Origin: Lampris incognitus
Taxonomy: Eukaryota > Chordata > Actinopteri > Lampriformes > Lampridae
Direction of reading: 5' to 3'
DNA length: 64,000 bases
Assembly (NCBI RefSeq): GCF_029633865.1
Contig: NC_079213.1
Coordinates: 96,547,919-96,611,918 of the forward strand
The notes below the pieces were generated by a model that did no database searches, was not told where the DNA came from, and was given only the letters and a program-made list of their open reading frames with translations. The stretch's first letter is position 1. The number at the start of each line of letters is the position of its first letter. Position numbers and translations under genes: made by a program. Below are positions 44,511 to 55,992 of the stretch, in pieces.

Positions 44511-45023
44511 AGTAACACTATAATAACTACACAAATGAAGCATTAGTTAAGAATTAGTAACTACTGAATTCATCATTTGTAAAGCAAGACGCGCACCAAT
44601 GGTTAGTGTGTTAATAGGTGTTTTATAAATTCTTATTAATACTGCAATTCATGACTAATTCATGCACAAACGTACATCTAAATATTTTGTTAATCATGTA
44701 CTTACACTTTCTAAAGGCTCTTATGATCCTTTAGACTTTTGTGAGTCTCGAGGCGCTGCTGGCCTTTCAGTGTCATTTGTAAATGCTTTGTAAGGCATAG
44801 ATAGTCCTCACTTTAGATGAGGTCATACAAAATACTTAACAACTAGTAACTACCTGAATTAATCATGAATTACAGTATTAAGTGTTTATACACATCTATT
44901 AACACACTAACCATTGGTGCATGTCTTGCTTTACAAATACTTTACAAATGCTTGACAAATGATGATTCAGTAGTTAATAATACTTAACTACTGCTTCATT
45001 TGTGTAGTTGTTACAGTGTTACC
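44511..45023. mobile_element. MITE with long inverted repeats
   Basis: Ends read AGTAACACTATAATAACTAC on the left and, inward from the right end, GGTAACACTGTAACAACTAC. The arms remain complementary for roughly 150-200 bp (including GCACCAATGGTTAGTGTGTT on both sides). GAAATAAC flanks both ends (44502-44509 and 45024-45031), a likely 8-bp target duplication, though one extra base separates it on the left. No ORF. Confidence 0.85.
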
Positions 45024-45031
45024 GAAATAAC

Positions 45032-46167
45032 GTGTATTCATACTCGAGCTTAAAATTTCCTGAAATCCTCATAAACTGTAAAGCAGGACTGTTTTGCACA
45101 CGTACTGACAAACAGAAACATGGTCACCCTTGCACATACCGACACTCACAAACCCACTTTATTTGGGTGGTGGTGGTGGTGGTACAATGCAGTGCACTTT
45201 CCCCAATCCTTCACAACACAGCTCAGTGATCTGGGGGCTGTGGCGAGTTATCAGTGCTTCTACCCCTGCTCATGACCAACCCAGACCCGGGGAAACAGCC
45301 ACTCAGCCAACCGTCCCAGGTAGCGAGGCGGAGGACAGAATGGGAGAGGACAGGAAGAAGGGTGGGTAGGTGGGGTGTGGTGGTGGTGGTGGTGGTGGTG
45401 GGGGGTGTTGAAGGAGCAGACTGCGCCAGTCAAGCAAATGATTTGCTCGGTAAAGTAAAGCTCAAGTGGAACAACCGCTAACTCTCCAGTCGAGCCTGAG
45501 CCATCATCTCCCTTCTCCCTCTCACCCCCCCCCCCGCCTCCTCCTTTCGTCTCCTGATTCCCACCAAATCTCAAGCATGGTTTGACAGCAATAAAGTGAG
45601 CAGAGTAATATACCCCCCCCGCCCCGTCCAGATCATCTTGGACTTGAAACGCAGTTCAGAAGTCAGAGGATGACTTCAGTCTATGAGGTGATGACAGGGA
45701 ATGGGAAGCAAAGCGAAGCGAGAGAGAAAGTTGGGTGAGGAATGCATGCTGACACATGGCATCCTCTAAGTTAGTATCTCTACAGATGCACAAAGATGAC
45801 CGTGTTGTTGTTGGATGTTCTAGATGATAATCAATCAATCAATCAATCAGATAATCAATCAATCAATCAAGTTGCTAAAACAATCACCACCTAGAATATT
45901 CAGTATTTGTATTGACAATATTTGTATTGACCTTCAGGGTCTCAGGGTCGCGGGGCCAACAGTTGACGATGGGCCTTTATTTGTGCACCTTGAAAAGGCG
46001 CCTTATAAGACTACCTCTGTTCTGTTATACATGGACTTTAAGCATCTGTCTAAGTAATGTAAAGTAAAGTTAAACAGTCATACATGGTGAAAGATTAAAA
46101 GTAAGCAAACATCAAATATGAATTGCTCTCACATTCTGGAAAAAAAATAAAATGATATACTGTAACT
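45032..46167. other. Non-coding stretch with simple repeats
   Basis: (GGT)n at about 45167-45182 and 45376-45400, poly-C near 45526 and (ATCA)n at about 45829-45868. CCTTGAAAAGGCGCCTTATAAGA near 45989 resembles a degraded LINE 3' end. No gene. Confidence 0.5.
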
Positions 46168-46998
46168 AGGGATGTCTCGATCGAAGTTTTGTTTTTTTTT
46201 CACCGCCCCCAATCTGATCCAAGCTAAGTATCTGCTGAAACAGATTTCCTTACTAATATTTACAGCTGCAAAGTGCATACTTTAAGTAAAACCAACCCAG
46301 CTAGGTAAGATATGCTTGACAATCTGACAGCTCTGCATTAAAAAAAATAGCATCACAGCTGTCTGTTAAACATTTTTTAAGTAAATAAAGTAATCCAAGT
46401 ATGTATACATATAAAAAAAGCTTTTACAAATATAAAATGACTGGCCAAAAAGAAAAGACACTGCAACGTAACGCGATCTCTGTACGGCTTTAATGATTTC
46501 ATTTCTAAGTGTCTGGTCACATTAGTTGTGTTGAAAGTTTCCACCCCCTCGTGAAACACCGGCGCTGCAGACGTTGCACGTGGCTCTTCGGCTGCTTTCA
46601 GCTTCTAATTCAAGCTTCTAATTTAAACTCGTCTTCTAATTCAAACATTAAACACTGCTGACCGTTTATGACGCTGGTCATATAAGTGTCATACATGGCG
46701 CACAAGGGGGTTATACACTAAAAGGAAAAAGGATCGTTATTTGATTGGACCTAATCGAGACGAACCGTTGGGTTCTCGAAGGTAAAACGCCATTCATCAT
46801 CACCGCAGGAAATCTGTTTATTAGTCATAAAGGCACGCTTACATCGAGCTGCGGGATTGTGAAAGGTTGGTATATGTTGCCGCAGAAGCCATAGGTCAGT
46901 CTGATTTTAACTTTGTTTTTTAAGAAATTGTTTTTTTCCCCCGAATTCGCGGTGTATCACGACACTACCCACAAGTTATTAGATCGGCACATCCGGGG
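46168..46998. mobile_element. Possible degraded DNA transposon remnant
   Basis: GGGATGTCTCGATCG at the left and GATCGGCACATCC at the right are roughly inverse, resembling the GGGATGTCCCGATC ends seen on teleost DNA transposons. The match is short and the interior non-coding, so this is weak. Confidence 0.3.
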
Positions 46999-47300
46999 AC
47001 TTTGGCTTGCAACACGTTCCCGCCCCTTTATGGGCGAAAACAAATGACGCTCGCTGTAGATTTTTAATATAAAATAGCAGTACTAAACAAATCCCATAGA
47101 AAACCACCAGGATTCAATTAGTTCATAAGTAAACCAAAGAAACTATGTCAAGTAAATATACTCTGTCTGTCAAAGAATGCTCAAGATACGTCAAAAGTAT
47201 TAATTAGATCCATCTTCACTCATGTCCCTCCAGTCTCCCAGCATCAAGATGGTGTAATAACCCCACTCAATCAGCGGCGTCGCTGCAACCAGATATTGCT
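46999..47300. other. Non-coding stretch
   Basis: No gene or repeat recognised. Confidence 0.45.
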
Positions 47301-47450
47301 ATATCACCGAATTATTGATCAAGTCGTGCTATTGTAATAATAATAAATCAATCTTATATGGCGTTTTTCTAACACTCAGTCGCGTTACAATAAACTGCGT
47401 TGAAACAAGACAACAGATAAACATAACACGACTTGATCAATAATTCAGTG
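47301..47450. mobile_element. Fold-back repeat
   Basis: CACCGAATTATTGATCAAGT at about 47306 is complementary to ACTTGATCAATAATTCAGTG ending at 47450, with arms of about 30 bp and one or two mismatches. The loop contains TATATGGCGTTTTTCTAACA, a motif typical of teleost LINE 3' ends. No ORF. Confidence 0.7.
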
Positions 47451-47688
47451 TAACAAATAATTTGTTCTTGGTATTGGACAGCGCTACCGCTATCATGTAA
47501 TTATAATAATAATCTTTATTTCGGATACACAGCCGGTCCATAGCATACAAGCATAAAATAAAACGCGCCACGTGCGTTCATTACATACGATAGCACTGTC
47601 CGATACCTTCCAAATATATGTGTACCTGTTGCATAAAGGTCAGTACTTCTAGCAGTCCTCGTTTGGTGAACGTTAAATGAATATTTAT

Positions 47689-48058
47689 TGTAACCGAGCA
47701 TATTTCCGCCCGCTGCGGGAACCAGGATTGTACTGCCCCACGGGGCAACGTCGCTAACCGCTCGACCAAAGGGGCCGAGCCCCTGGCCGATAGGCCAGTT
47801 AATCTTTTTTCTTTTATAATTTACAGTAGCCACCCTCTTCCGGAAGCGTTATTCCCGCGCAGCGAAGACATGAGGATCTGCACGTTTCCGGACACTTCCG
47901 GATACCATACTGCCACCACTGTAACCGAGCACATTTCCGCCCGCTGCACGATTCGAGCCAGGGTTGTACAGCACCACGCGAGGCGACATCGCTAACCGCT
48001 CGACCAAAGGGGCAAACCCCCCCGGCCGATCGGCCAGAGTCTTTTTTAGTAGTTTACA
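47689..48058 (-). mobile_element. Second candidate TRIM-like element with tRNA-like terminal repeats
   Basis: Direct repeats 47689-47825 and 47920-48058 (each TGTAACCGAGCA...TTTACA) flank 94 bp. On the minus strand each repeat has an A box TGGTCGAGCGG, fitting TRGYNNANNNG. The right repeat has GGCTCGAATCG, a partial B box, 47 nt downstream. The internal segment has CGCTTCCGGAAGAGGGTGG next to the left repeat. Nearly the same string (CGCTTCCGGAAGGAGGGGGG) precedes the right repeat of the element at 20366-21400. That shared polypurine-side motif links the two families. No clear target duplication found. Confidence 0.6.
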
Positions 48059-48062
48059 ATAT

Positions 48063-48215
48063 TGTAGCGAATTCGGGGGGCAGCCCGGCCGGACCGTCAC
48101 AGCCGGGACGCGAACTCAGATCTCCCGTACCGCGGGCAACAACGTTAATCAGACGACTAAAGGGTGCGGCCCGTTAGCCAAAGGCTACCCAGCATATTCA
48201 TCCGCGATCGTTACA
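48063..48215 (-). mobile_element. Solo tRNA-like terminal repeat (same family as 20366-21400)
   Basis: Reverse-oriented full-length copy: TGTAGCGAATTCGGGGGGCA at the left and GATCGTTACA at the right. Aligned on the minus strand it corresponds to 21253-21400 end to end, including the GGTTCGCGTCC-type B box. It looks like a solo terminal repeat. Confidence 0.7.
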
Positions 48216-48386
48216 TTGCGTTGGTTAACGTTGTCGCCCGTGGTGCGGGAATACACCGAGTTCGCGCCTGGTATGTGACGGGCCCCTCCATCGGAAGCGC
48301 TTCCCAACGGGGGGGGGGGTAGTGTAATGTGCACGAATAAGTAGACGTTGTCGGGGGCAGCCGGGCTGCCCCCCGAATTCGCTACA
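48216..48386 (+). mobile_element. Partial TRIM-like element, forward orientation
   Basis: Starts inside a terminal repeat (TTGGTTAACGTTGTCGCCCG at 48222), then a short internal segment with TGGTATGTGACGG, CCATCGGAAGCGC and a G run. It ends with a shortened second repeat finishing CCCCCCGAATTCGCTACA at 48386. Internal motifs match those at 21146-21252. Confidence 0.6.
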
Positions 48387-49028
48387 ATGTATTGCATGCA
48401 GCGGCGAGATAACGGCCGTATCCACCAGCTGCCGCGCCCAACTCATGCAGAACCCGGTAAAGGTGCACCCCGGAGAAAATGGCCGGTCGGTGTATCCGGT
48501 AATACCACGCAGTTCACCTGACATTCCCACAAAACAATGTCTCCTCCATCAACAATGATATTTTAGCAAACTGCTGCAAACTTAATTAACTACAAACCCG
48601 CGCGCATGGTCATTCATTATCATCAAGTTTTATCATTTAGTTTTAATTCTCATCATATCCTCAAGACAGCCAAGTAACTTATTTTAGCTAGCTAGGTTTG
48701 GCAGTAATATCAGCAGCCTGCGGCATTTTGATAGGCCTGATTTTGTGACTGCAAATTGATATGAACCATCCCGTATGTGGCATAGGTGGATGGCAAGGTA
48801 GGGAGAAAAATAGGTCAGAAATTGACAGGTTTAATAACACAAAGTAAATCGCTCTTATATTCTGTTCAAACAATGTTTCAATTTTACAAAATTATACTAA
48901 TGCAAGAGAGTTTGCGTCAGGATCCCTCCAATCTTTGGGCAGCCAACAGTCATGGAAAGGTCTGCACATTTGAAAAGGTGTTGGCAGCCTGTGTATATTT
49001 GTAAGATGTATATTCCTGATTAGACTCA
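48387..49028. other. Non-coding stretch
   Basis: No gene or named repeat recognised. Confidence 0.45.
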
Positions 49029-49150
49029 CAGAAAATTGAATCAGTTCATCTGGACACAACATTTATTGAGAGAAACGTTTCATCACTCATCTAAGTGAAT
49101 TATTCAGTCTCCAAATGTTGTGTCCAGATGAATTGATTCAACTTTCTGTG
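49029..49150. mobile_element. Palindromic repeat related to the large TTAA element
   Basis: CAGAAAATTGAATCAGTTCA at the left pairs with TGAATTGATTCAACTTTCTG at the right, arms about 40 bp. The middle contains GTTTCATCACTCATCTAAGTGA, which recurs in the palindrome at 52331-56483 (around 55340-55365). Confidence 0.75.
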
Positions 49151-50129
49151 ATTTCCTTACCTGGGTTATTGAGCATGCATAAAGATATATTTAGGGTCTG
49201 TTCTATTCATATCACTTTGCATTATCATTTTCTTCTTTAGTGGTAACAACATCATTGACACAGATGCACAGCAGTTAGAGAAAGATTTTATTGTCATCAG
49301 CTGTAGTTTTGTGCACTGCCAACAATATCTAGAATGGCTTTGATTAGTGTTTTATTAGTGTTCAGAGCAGACGGTTGTCTCACCTTGTTATACTCTATTT
49401 AGTTTTTAAAAATGAAATCAATCAAATTTTATTGTTGATGCGCACACACATACACCCATGGCAACCCTGAAACCACAGAGCCCCCCCCCCACCACAAAAC
49501 AAATACCAATTTAACCCTTGCTGCTTGATAATGTTGGATTTGTAATGCGATGCTGTATCACAAGGTAATATACCAGTTTTTTTAGATCAAATGCCATTAT
49601 TGATGATGTCACTCATATCCCTGTTTCCATTTCTGCTGCATTTGCTATTTCATTCATTGATGAGGTGCGTTTGTGTTTGGATTCGTAGAACAGCGTGTAG
49701 TTTCATTGACTAGTCGGATGCTGCCTATACAGAGTTTATTGTGCTCCACCAGGCTTTCCATGCCAGACGCCACTGAACTCAATGGCCAGAGTTGTCCTAC
49801 CCAGATATCCATTTTTATTGAGTCTACAGGCAAGCAAATTACCAGTGAAATATTTTACTTTTTCATCCTGCTCTACAAATAGTATGCTAGCTAGCAATAG
49901 CACTGAGCTCTGTCAATTGACCTAGCTACATTATAGCCTATACATTAGCCCAGTCACTCTAGCCTGAGCCCCAACCAATAACTGTTAGTAGCCTATAAAG
50001 AACCCGGGCCCCACTACAACCTATTCTTTATATGTAGGTTAGAGAGGGCTATACATTTTCATAAAATTATTAGCTACCTTATTATTTAGCTAAAATAATA
50101 AGGAAATAGAAAGAAATGGAAAAGGATGA
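49151..50129. other. Non-coding stretch
   Basis: AT-rich. Includes a short CCCACCAC run near 49480. No gene. Confidence 0.45.
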
Positions 50130-50322
50130 TCTGCTGTGGCCACCCCTAACGAGAGCAGCCAAAAGTAGTAGTAGTAGTAGATTATTAGCTAAAATACCAG
50201 ATCAGTCGAGGCTCGGGTTAACAATGACTGCCAGTGGTGCTGTGCCCTCACAGGGAACTGATTGAAGCTATACAATCTGCTGTGGCGACCCCTGAGAAAC
50301 AGGGAACAAGCCGAAAGAAGAT
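50130..50322 (+). mobile_element. Two SINE/V-SINE-type 3' tail fragments
   Basis: GATCTGCTGTGGCCACCCCT...GCAGCCAAAAG(TAG)n at 50128-50183 and ATCTGCTGTGGCGACCCCTG...AAGCCGAAAGAAGATTA at 50275-50322 are two variants of a tail common at the 3' end of teleost SINEs. Confidence 0.6.
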
Positions 50323-50496
50323 TAGCTCCCTTGATTCTGCAAAGTAAATGAGTGCACGCAGGCTCACTGCCACTGTCCTGCCCTTGCAATATGTGCTGTG
50401 TCTGACAATCAGCTGTGCTAACATTAGGCTACAGGTGTTAATATTAAATTAATGGAAGTAAAAATGGTTTGTCTGCGCCCCTAAAATGAGCTAAGC

Positions 50497-50701
50497 CAGG
50501 GGTGGCTAACCATGTGCCATGGAGAGCCATGTGTATGCAGGTTTTCATTCCAGCCGGACTCCACACCAGGTGATTTCACTGATTAGCAACCCTTCAACCA
50601 AAGAGGAAGAATGTATCAGTGAAATCGCCTGGTGTGGAGTCCGGCTGGAATGAAAACCTGCATACACATGGCTCTCCATGGCACATGGTTAGCCACCGCT
50701 T
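50497..50701. mobile_element. 205-bp hAT-type palindromic MITE
   Basis: CAGGGGTGGCTAACCATGTG at the left pairs with CACATGGTTAGCCACCGCTT at the right; the whole element folds back (arms about 95 bp). Target duplication AGCTAAGC at 50489-50496 and 50702-50709 is exact (8 bp), as for hAT elements. No ORF. Confidence 0.93.
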
Positions 50702-50709
50702 AGCTAAGC

Positions 50710-52330
50710 TAAACTTACAGGGTCAAGTAACATAGATGACTCGTTTCACACACTGGCAAATGAGCGGTGCAGCAGCCAACACACGAGCCTACCTTAGTGG
50801 CCAGAAGACCTCTCATTAAGGCGCTTGCGCTCTTCTCTGCCTTCTTGTCAGTAACTCCATCCCAACTGCTTCCAAAACCATTAGAACTTCCCTTTTATTT
50901 TCATAAATGCCTGCTTTCTCTTTCTGATTTAGGGCTAAGGTTAAGTGGGTGGAGATGAAGGGTCCCATAGCTTCCCACTGTCTTCCCTTCATATAGCTTG
51001 GAGTCATAAAGCCCTTCTATCAGGATATTTTTTTGGACACGGCAGTAGAACAAATCAGAGATCAGTGTTTTTGGATGTATTGTTAGTATAACCAACTACA
51101 CAGCAAAGCTTCAACATAATGTTATTAATTTAAATCAGTTTGCTTAAAGTGTTTACGCTGTTGCCGTCTATGTGGGATTGTTTTACCCGAAAAATGGGTG
51201 TTGTGATGAGAGCCTACTCTGGATGAAGTATTGCCGGTTTAGTGTATGCTAAAATGTGTTCCACCAATCAGAGACATTGCTGTTGCCATGGAGATGTAAA
51301 CCATAGAGATGGTGCACGGCTGGAAGCCAGAGCGTAATGTCGTCTATTTCGGCTACGTCAGTTAGCAACCTGCTCCAACATGTTTTCTCTGTCAGACTGA
51401 AGTGTTTTTCTAGGGATGAGGAGAATACAAATCCCAAAACACTGAAAGATATACAAGAAATATTTAAAGAAAAAATGTACATGATTGCATAAGTTGGTTG
51501 AAAGCAAGGGGAAAGACATCATTCAATCACAATGCTATATGGGATGAGGAGCATTAGCTCATTCCATCTTAAAAGACGCAAAATAACAGTCTTGTCCCTT
51601 TGTTTCTTTTTTTTTTGCTCAGAATTCGTTTTTTGATGCCATGATTTGTCCCATAGCTAGCTGGATCGGTTCAAGTCTTAAAAAGTCTTTATATAGGGAT
51701 TTTCTGAAATCTCTACAGAGTTAAAGGAATGGGACTTTTACCAGGGCACCTGAAAAAAGTGTGTGTCCCCGTTTCAGCTCCATATATCCAATACCGATAA
51801 ATTAAAACAAGCCTTGATTGCCTTGGCTCAGATCGGGACATCCATCATTGTAACTGTACCAGAGTTTCAACCGCTTCTTGCTCTCGGCGATAACTAGCCC
51901 AGACAACACCTCTGGTTTGTTGTGCACTGAGCAGACTGCTCCTCTTTGTTTACCAGTGATGCACTATCACCATGTTAAGTGGTATCTGAAAAGTTAATAT
52001 CCTGCTGGAACACGGATGGACAGATGGGCAGGTAGGTGGGTAGGCAGCTTGCATGGGGCCAGGGCAGAGTAAACAGGCATTTACAGCCAGAGTAGGGCCA
52101 GAGGAGAGGCAGAGGCAGATCAATAGCTTAATGGAATTAGCCCGGCTTTGAAACATGGCTGCCAATCATATTTACTGAAGGTTGTTTGCCATGAAGCCCT
52201 TCTCAATATTTAAAGGCCGGGTGGAGAGAAGAAGAGCGAGAGAACAATTGACTCATTGGCTCTTTGATGCAATGGCAGCTGTCTGAGGTCATTTACCTTG
52301 AAAAGAAAAGTGATGGGAAACAAGGCCTTG
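50710..52330. other. Non-coding stretch with a fragment of the palindromic element
   Basis: No gene recognised. GGGTGTTGTGATGAGAGCCT...GGATGAAGT at about 51198-51232 is an exact inverted match of 36 bp to 54897-54932 inside the large palindrome, so a fragment of that family lies here. Confidence 0.55.
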
Positions 52331-52572
52331 TTAAAGGGGTAGTTCCGGTATTTTTAAATCTGGGCCCCATTTTTCCATCATTTGGGGTCTAGATGACTAA
52401 TAGGGACAAAAACTTTTGGAATTTGTCCAGTATTGAGCGAGAACGCATATGCCGGAAGCTGCGAAACGGGCTGCAATGTAATCGTTGGGGAAAAGTGCAC
52501 CTGTCAAAGTACGTCCACTAAAAGTGCTTCTTTTTTCCACTGACAGGCTCAGGTTCTTATCATAAGTGTCTG

Positions 52573-54611
52573 CAGGGGTGGACTGGCAACAAAACGCAGC
52601 CCAGGCATTTGCTGTCAAGTGGTCCCAATTTGATACACCGAATTCGAACTGACACAACACGTTTGTCGATCAACGAATCATTAATTAAACAAAAATAATC
52701 AAAATCTGTTAATTTGTATTGTTCGTGTTAGGCTAATGTGTAAAATGATTAAACTACTTTTCCAAGGTGACAGAAAGCAAAAATTCAAATTTGATTAATG
52801 TAATGATCACCTGTCGCCTAATTTGACTTAATAGCCTGTTTTTATTATCAGATTTAAAACATTGCAGAACAGTCAACAGTGTTTAAACACAGAGAACTAA
52901 ATTAGAACCAGCAGACTCTATCCACAGAGCATATTATATTCACACAAAGTACACCACATTTACAGCAAACTAAATTCACAAAACACTATATTTACAAAAT
53001 ATCGCACAAAGCATATGCCTTATAGGCTATAATGCGAAAAAGAATTGATGAGTAGCTTTGAGTGGCCGTTGCAGCTAGAAAAGTGCTATATAAAATGCAA
53101 CTTGATTGACTGATTGATTTATTGATTGAGTGATAGTCTAGAAGTAAATTATCAAATGTACATGTTTATATACATTTATGTAAATGTACATAAATCTATA
53201 CATTTATGTACGTTTATGTAAATGTGGTGAACAAAAGTAAGATATCTGGGTCACTCACATCATCAGGAATGATTTATGTGATGATGATGATGAAGATGAT
53301 GATGATGACGTACAGCGCCAATGTTGCAAACTGTATGCACAAGCCAATATGCTGGCACGCAAATGTCAGATGTGTACAGATGATGTTAAAACTGCTCTTT
53401 TTAGGGCCTACTGTACTCCACTCTATACAGCCCACTTGTGGTGAGACTATAGCAAAGCAAAAATGAAAAAGCTGCAGGTAGCATATAATGATCAAATCAA
53501 ATCAATTTTATTTGTAGTATAGCCCAATATCACAAATTTGCCTCAGTGGGCTTATGATGCATTCAGAATCTTGCTAAAGCTTCCAAGCTGGACAAGTGCA
53601 AGTCATATGTTTATGACTAGTAATGTTCCCACTTTTCATGCTGTGTTGAGGGATTTTATGTCCAAATTTATCTGTCGATTTATTGATTCTAAGAATTTAA
53701 TTATAATGCTCTTGACTGAGCCTACACAAAGTGACACCAGGTACTCTTCTTGTTTCTGGAAATATTGGAACAAATGTCTGTATAGGTTTTAATAATTGTG
53801 GACTTGTAAACTGCTGTTTTTAGCTATATTTTTGTGTTGTTGTCCTGTGTTGTATTTCTTTGTTGCTGTTTTTAATATGGACCTTCCTATGTGTCCGAAT
53901 AAAGTAAGATTTGAATTGAACCGAATACGTTACCCATTTACAGTCAAAGTTGATGACCATTTCTTTAAACACTTTAGAGAAATTTAGCATAAACCTCTCT
54001 AAATGTTTGTGCAGTGAGTCTAACTAGTTAATAAACCTTGGAAATGGTCAAACCTGCAGCGGGACTCTAGCACTGAAACCCCAAGGCTAACAAAAACATG
54101 TTGTTCTTTAGTTAGCTCAGTTAGCTAGTTCACAGCACATAGCATGTAAGCATGACAAAGCATCTACTCCCTGCTCACTCCTCTGATGTTTCTGCCTCTT
54201 CGCCACTTTCCTCATCATCACCTGCACACCGCATAAATAAATCCATTATCTTAGCACACTTTGTGGCATCAGCCAGCAAAGCCTTTTTCTTTTCTTTTTT
54301 TGTACCTTCTCTGCACCGCCGGCCGTGGGTTTTCTCTTTCCATCCATGTTTTGGCAACGAGTGCTAGATACTTTTAACGAGTGCTAGATACTTTTAACAA
54401 GTGCTAGGCACTTTTAACGAGTGCTAGATACTAACTGCCCGAGTGCTAGATACTTCCAATTGTGATGGCAACTACTACCCGCTATTGCGGATTTCACCAG
54501 CCATGTCGCTGCAGCTAAAATGACCTATTGAATATATAATACCGGGATTGGGAAAAAAAGACTGGTCCACCAGGAAAATTCACGAACTTCCCGATGGCCA
54601 GTCCGCGCCTG
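52573..54611. mobile_element. 2.0-kb non-autonomous hAT element inserted in the left arm
   Basis: TIR CAGGGGTGGACTGGCA at 52573; inward from 54611 CAGGCGCGGACTGGCC. The 8-bp target duplication AGTGTCTG lies at 52565-52572 and 54612-54619, exact. The interior has no transposase frame. It contains a LINE-type 3' tail (GTTGCAGCTAGAAAAGTGCT...TTGATTGA, about 53068-53120), another tail fragment (ATCAAATCAATTTTATTTGT near 53495), a (GAT)n run near 53280 and a 20-bp minisatellite (54358-54456). Confidence 0.88.
54358..54456 (+). repeat. 20-bp minisatellite, about 4.5 copies
   Basis: The unit GTGCTAGATACTTTTAACGA is repeated at 54361, 54381, 54401 (two changes) and 54421, with a partial fifth at 54442. 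Confidence 0.95.
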
Positions 54612-54612
54612 A

Positions 54613-54798
54613 GTGTCTGACAACATTATGGGAAGGATCCCTACAGAGATAGACCTTTTTCTTTACATTCTGCTTCTTCTGGTCCCTGTTGTAACATCTT
54701 TTTTATTACTGCTACTATTTGCACGCGGGGTTGTGGTTTTGGATGTTTATAAAAGAAGAAATCATGGCAAATCCTATCAGAGCTGGCCGATCATTTGA
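54613..54798 (+). CDS. Short hydrophobic ORF in left arm of the palindrome (doubtful)
   Basis: The first ATG is at 54628. The frame reads M-G-R-I-P-T-E-I-D-L-F-L-Y-I-L-L-L-L-V-P, then VVTSFLLLLLF, a potential single membrane span, and ends at 54798. The opposite arm carries a related frame on the minus strand (55638-55859). The reading frame is shared through the membrane part and diverges after it by a frame difference. I do not recognise a family. It may be a captured host gene piece or simply non-coding transposon DNA. Confidence 0.25.
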   Translation: MSDNIMGRIPTEIDLFLYILLLLVPVVTSFLLLLLFARGVVVLDVYKRRNHGKSYQSWPII

Positions 54799-55637
54799 AG
54801 TAGCATGGCCTGAGACATAGAGGAACTGCTAGCAATAAATTATTTCTAAAGTTATGACTGAATATTTAGCTGATTTCGACAATGGGGATGAGGGACTTCA
54901 TCCAGAGTAGGCTCTCATCACAACACCCATATTAATTTGAGCCAGGGTATATGGTTGAAGAGCTCCTAGAAATTGAAGCGAGGACGGGGGGGGGGGGGGG
55001 GGGCAACAGGCAGAGGAGGGTGAACCAGCTTCTTTGGCTGGCAGTAGTCATCCCGGTCAAAATGGTCATTGCAGCCCCGATGTCCCAGGACACAAATTTA
55101 TTGGAAGAACTATTTTATCACTCATCAAAGTGACCTCATCAGTCTCAGCTTACTGCAGGTATTCCCAACTTTATAAACAGCACAGCTGCATAACGACCGA
55201 GACCAGCACAGTTGTATAATGACAAAAACCAGTGAACCAGCAATCGGTTTTGTCAGTTTCGGTCATTATTCAATTTTGCTGTTTCTAAGGGTGGGGTGGG
55301 GCCGGGGATACCTGCAGTCAGCTGAGACTGACGAAGTCACTTAGATGAGTGATGAAACGGTTCTCCCGCTAAATTTTGTGTCCTGATGAACTGATCCAGC
55401 TTTCCGGGACATCGGGTCTTCAGTGACCATTTTGACCGGGATGACTACTGCTAGCCATAGAAGCTGGTTCACCCTCCTCTGCCTGTTGCCCCTATCTCTC
55501 GCTCCTCGTCCTCGCTTCAATTTCTGGGAGCAATTCAACTGTATACTCTGGCTCAAATAAATATGGGCGGCAAATGCCTAATCCACATTGTCGAAATCAG
55601 CTAAATATTCAGCCGTGACCTTAGGAAAAATGTATTG

Positions 55638-55859
55638 CTAGCAGTTCCTGTATGTCTCAGGATATGCTACTTCAAATGATCGGTCAGCTCTGATAGGATT
55701 CAGCATGACTTCTTCTTTTGAAAACATGTAAAACCACACCCCCACACACACAAACAGTAGCAGCAGTGAAAGGGATGTTACAACAGGGACTGGAAGAAGT
55801 AAAATGTAAAGAAAAAGGTTTATCTCTGTAATGATCCTTTCCATAATGTTGTCAGACAC
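55638..55859 (-). CDS. Short hydrophobic ORF in right arm of the palindrome (doubtful)
   Basis: The first ATG is at 55844 (minus strand). It reads MERIITEINLFLYILLLPVP, then VVTSLSLLLLF and a charged tail ending RSFEVAYPETYRNC. The hydrophobic stretch of about 30 residues could span a membrane. It aligns with the left-arm ORF at most positions through the hydrophobic part. The frame is longer here and may be closer to the original. No recognised family and no expression evidence. Confidence 0.25.
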   Translation of the reverse strand: MSDNIMERIITEINLFLYILLLPVPVVTSLSLLLLFVCVGVWFYMFSKEEVMLNPIRADRSFEVAYPETYRNC

Positions 55860-55992
55860 TTATAATAGCAATCTGAGCCCGTCAGTGGTAAGAAACAAGC
55901 ACTTTTAGTGGACATAGTTTGACGGGCACACTTGCCCCCAAGCATTACATCACAGCCCATTTCATGGCTGGCGGCTGAAGTGTTCTCACTCT

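Noticed and set aside
43698..44546. Frames of 90-150 residues in the TG-rich minisatellite
   Set aside because: Composition is cysteine/valine or histidine/threonine repeat set by (TG)n; the frames exist on both strands and shift with unit length.
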